Of a stretch of 42,456 nucleotides of DNA, positions 41,629 through 42,456 are shown in pieces. Within the stretch, counting starts at the first letter, position 1; every line of letters starts with the position of its first letter. The stretch comes from an uncultured Bacteroidales bacterium (GTDB lineage Bacteria > Bacteroidota > Bacteroidia > Bacteroidales > UBA932), in assembly GCA_905235535.1 (NCBI GenBank), contig CAJOLS010000003.1:1-42456 (forward strand), written 5' to 3'. The notes beneath the pieces are model-generated. The model was not told the origin of the DNA. It saw nothing but the letters and a program-made list of their open reading frames with translations, and did no database searches. The position numbers and the translations under genes were made by a program.

Positions 41629-42456
41629 ATGTTAAAGTATTTTAAACAAATCCTGATGGCCTCGTTGCTAGGCATCGTGTCATCAGGTCTCCGGGCCCAA
41701 AGCCTGGAGCCGTACAACTCCTCCGTATCTCCTTCTGTGGAGACCTATTCGATGACGAAGTTCGGAGGTCTCTCTCCTTCGCTTTACACAGGAGCGATGA
41801 CTTATTCGGTTCCGATTTTCACCTATTCGGATCCTGACTTCACGCTGCCGATAAGCCTTGAGTATAATTTCGATGGATTCCGCCCGTCTCAGCACTCTGG
41901 AACGATTGGCTATGGATGGCATCTCGAGTGCGGCGGTGCCATCACGAGAGAAGTGCGTGGACTTGCCGATGATGACGTTTACTATGGCCCCGTAGACAGA
42001 CCTCAGTACGGATACTGGTGGTCTGTCCAGGCAGGTGTCTCTTCCGTGTCTGACACTTTTGACACCGATGCCTACTGGGGGACTTTTTGCAACACCATGT
42101 ACACGCCAACGCCAACTCCGGAGATGTCCAGAAAAATCAACCCTTTCAGTCATATCCCCACTCATATTGATGCTCAAATACAAAACGGAACACTTGTCTC
42201 TCTCGGGAGTTCCGCTTATGACATGGTTCCAGATATTTACCATTTCAGTTTCCTTGGCCACCACGGGGATTTCATGCTGATGCCCGACGGCACGTTCCGC
42301 GTTTTCAACTCTGACCTGCCTTCGGGAGAAGTTGACATTGAGTTCCAGGCCCCGTATGGAATCCGTTACCCGGGCTATATCAACACCCCGGGGTTCGTCA
42401 TTACTCTGGGCGATGGGATGAAATACACTTTCGGAGGTTCGGTCGCAGGAATCGAG
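41629..42456 (+). CDS. Rhs/YD-repeat-like secreted protein, N-terminal part
   Basis: The frame runs from ATG 41629 to the window edge without a stop (276 codons). It has a signal peptide (QILMASLLGIVSSGLRAQ). SVETYSMTKFGGLSPSLYTG, TYSVPIFTYSDPDFTLPISL and SGTIGYGWHLECGGAITREV follow; these are typical of the N-terminal region of large Bacteroidetes Rhs/SpvB-like proteins, which often end in YD repeats and a toxin. The C-terminal part is not visible. Codon choice (TCT, TCG, AGA, CTT) differs from the neighbouring genes, which favour TCC and CGC, hinting at horizontal gain. Confidence 0.8.
   Translation, partial: MLKYFKQILMASLLGIVSSGLRAQSLEPYNSSVSPSVETYSMTKFGGLSPSLYTGAMTYSVPIFTYSDPDFTLPISLEYNFDGFRPSQHSGTIGYGWHLECGGAITREVRGLADDDVYYGPVDRPQYGYWWSVQAGVSSVSDTFDTDAYWGTFCNTMYTPTPTPEMSRKINPFSHIPTHIDAQIQNGTLVSLGSSAYDMVPDIYHFSFLGHHGDFMLMPDGTFRVFNSDLPSGEVDIEFQAPYGIRYPGYINTPGFVITLGDGMKYTFGGSVAGIE

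Noticed and set aside
1..42456. CRISPR arrays, tRNA/rRNA genes, insertion-sequence transposases, integrase/attachment sites
   Set aside because: None was seen: no spaced direct repeats, cloverleaf-like segments or transposase motifs were noticed on either strand.

Overview
The window is a piece of a Bacteroidota (Bacteroidales) chromosome. The evidence is a SusC/SusD pair, a type IX secretion (T9SS) C-terminal sorting domain, a PorV/PorQ-type barrel, SdhA/SdhB of the Bacteroidetes type, and recurring promoters of the form TTTG-N19-21-TAnnTTTG with no Shine-Dalgarno sequences. The genes look GC-rich and the intergenic gaps AT-rich. That would fit an Alistipes/Rikenellaceae-like gut organism, but the assignment below order level is inference.

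Layout. (1) 2-4933: the 3' part of a nonribosomal peptide synthetase, ordered (A)-T-C-A-T-reductase, predicted to release a peptide aldehyde. (2) 4955-6139: hflX. (3) 6176-10451 (minus): a tightly packed trio of a secreted unknown protein, an S8 serine protease with both a lipobox and a T9SS sorting domain, and a PorV/PorQ-like barrel. (4) 10504-15987 (minus): a SusC/SusD uptake operon with a Calx-beta lipoprotein as third gene. It is bounded by a promoter and a terminator. Together, blocks 3 and 4 look like a protein- or peptide-acquisition region (inference). (5) 16335-19036 (minus): sdhA-sdhB with no sdhC. (6) 19188-21015 (minus): a secreted C45-like Ntn hydrolase and ruvB. (7) 21052-21282: an AT-rich gap with six or so DnaA-box-like 9-mers, a candidate replication origin. 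Genes diverge from it for about 15 kb to the left and 13 kb to the right. (8) 21273-31783 (plus): mfd, coaX, an outer-membrane barrel protein, a TPR protein, lptC, a ppiD-like chaperone and ychF, which is mostly an envelope-biogenesis block. (9) 31773-34530: a secreted endonuclease/exonuclease/phosphatase-fold protein, divergent from galK and a CpXC protein. (10) 34527-41403 (minus): a large HEXXH/propeller/barrel surface protein and a galM operon with two tandem neurotransmitter:sodium-symporter genes. (11) 41629 to the end: the N-terminus of a large Rhs/YD-repeat-like secreted protein that runs off the window.

Two short dispersed repeats occur twice each. One 27-bp copy is read through in frame inside the NRPS, and the other copy abuts the ychF start codon. 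A second, palindromic repeat lies after hflX, with a partial copy in the sdhA leader. No tRNA, rRNA, CRISPR array or transposase was seen. All family calls come from reading motifs by eye, and no database search was run.
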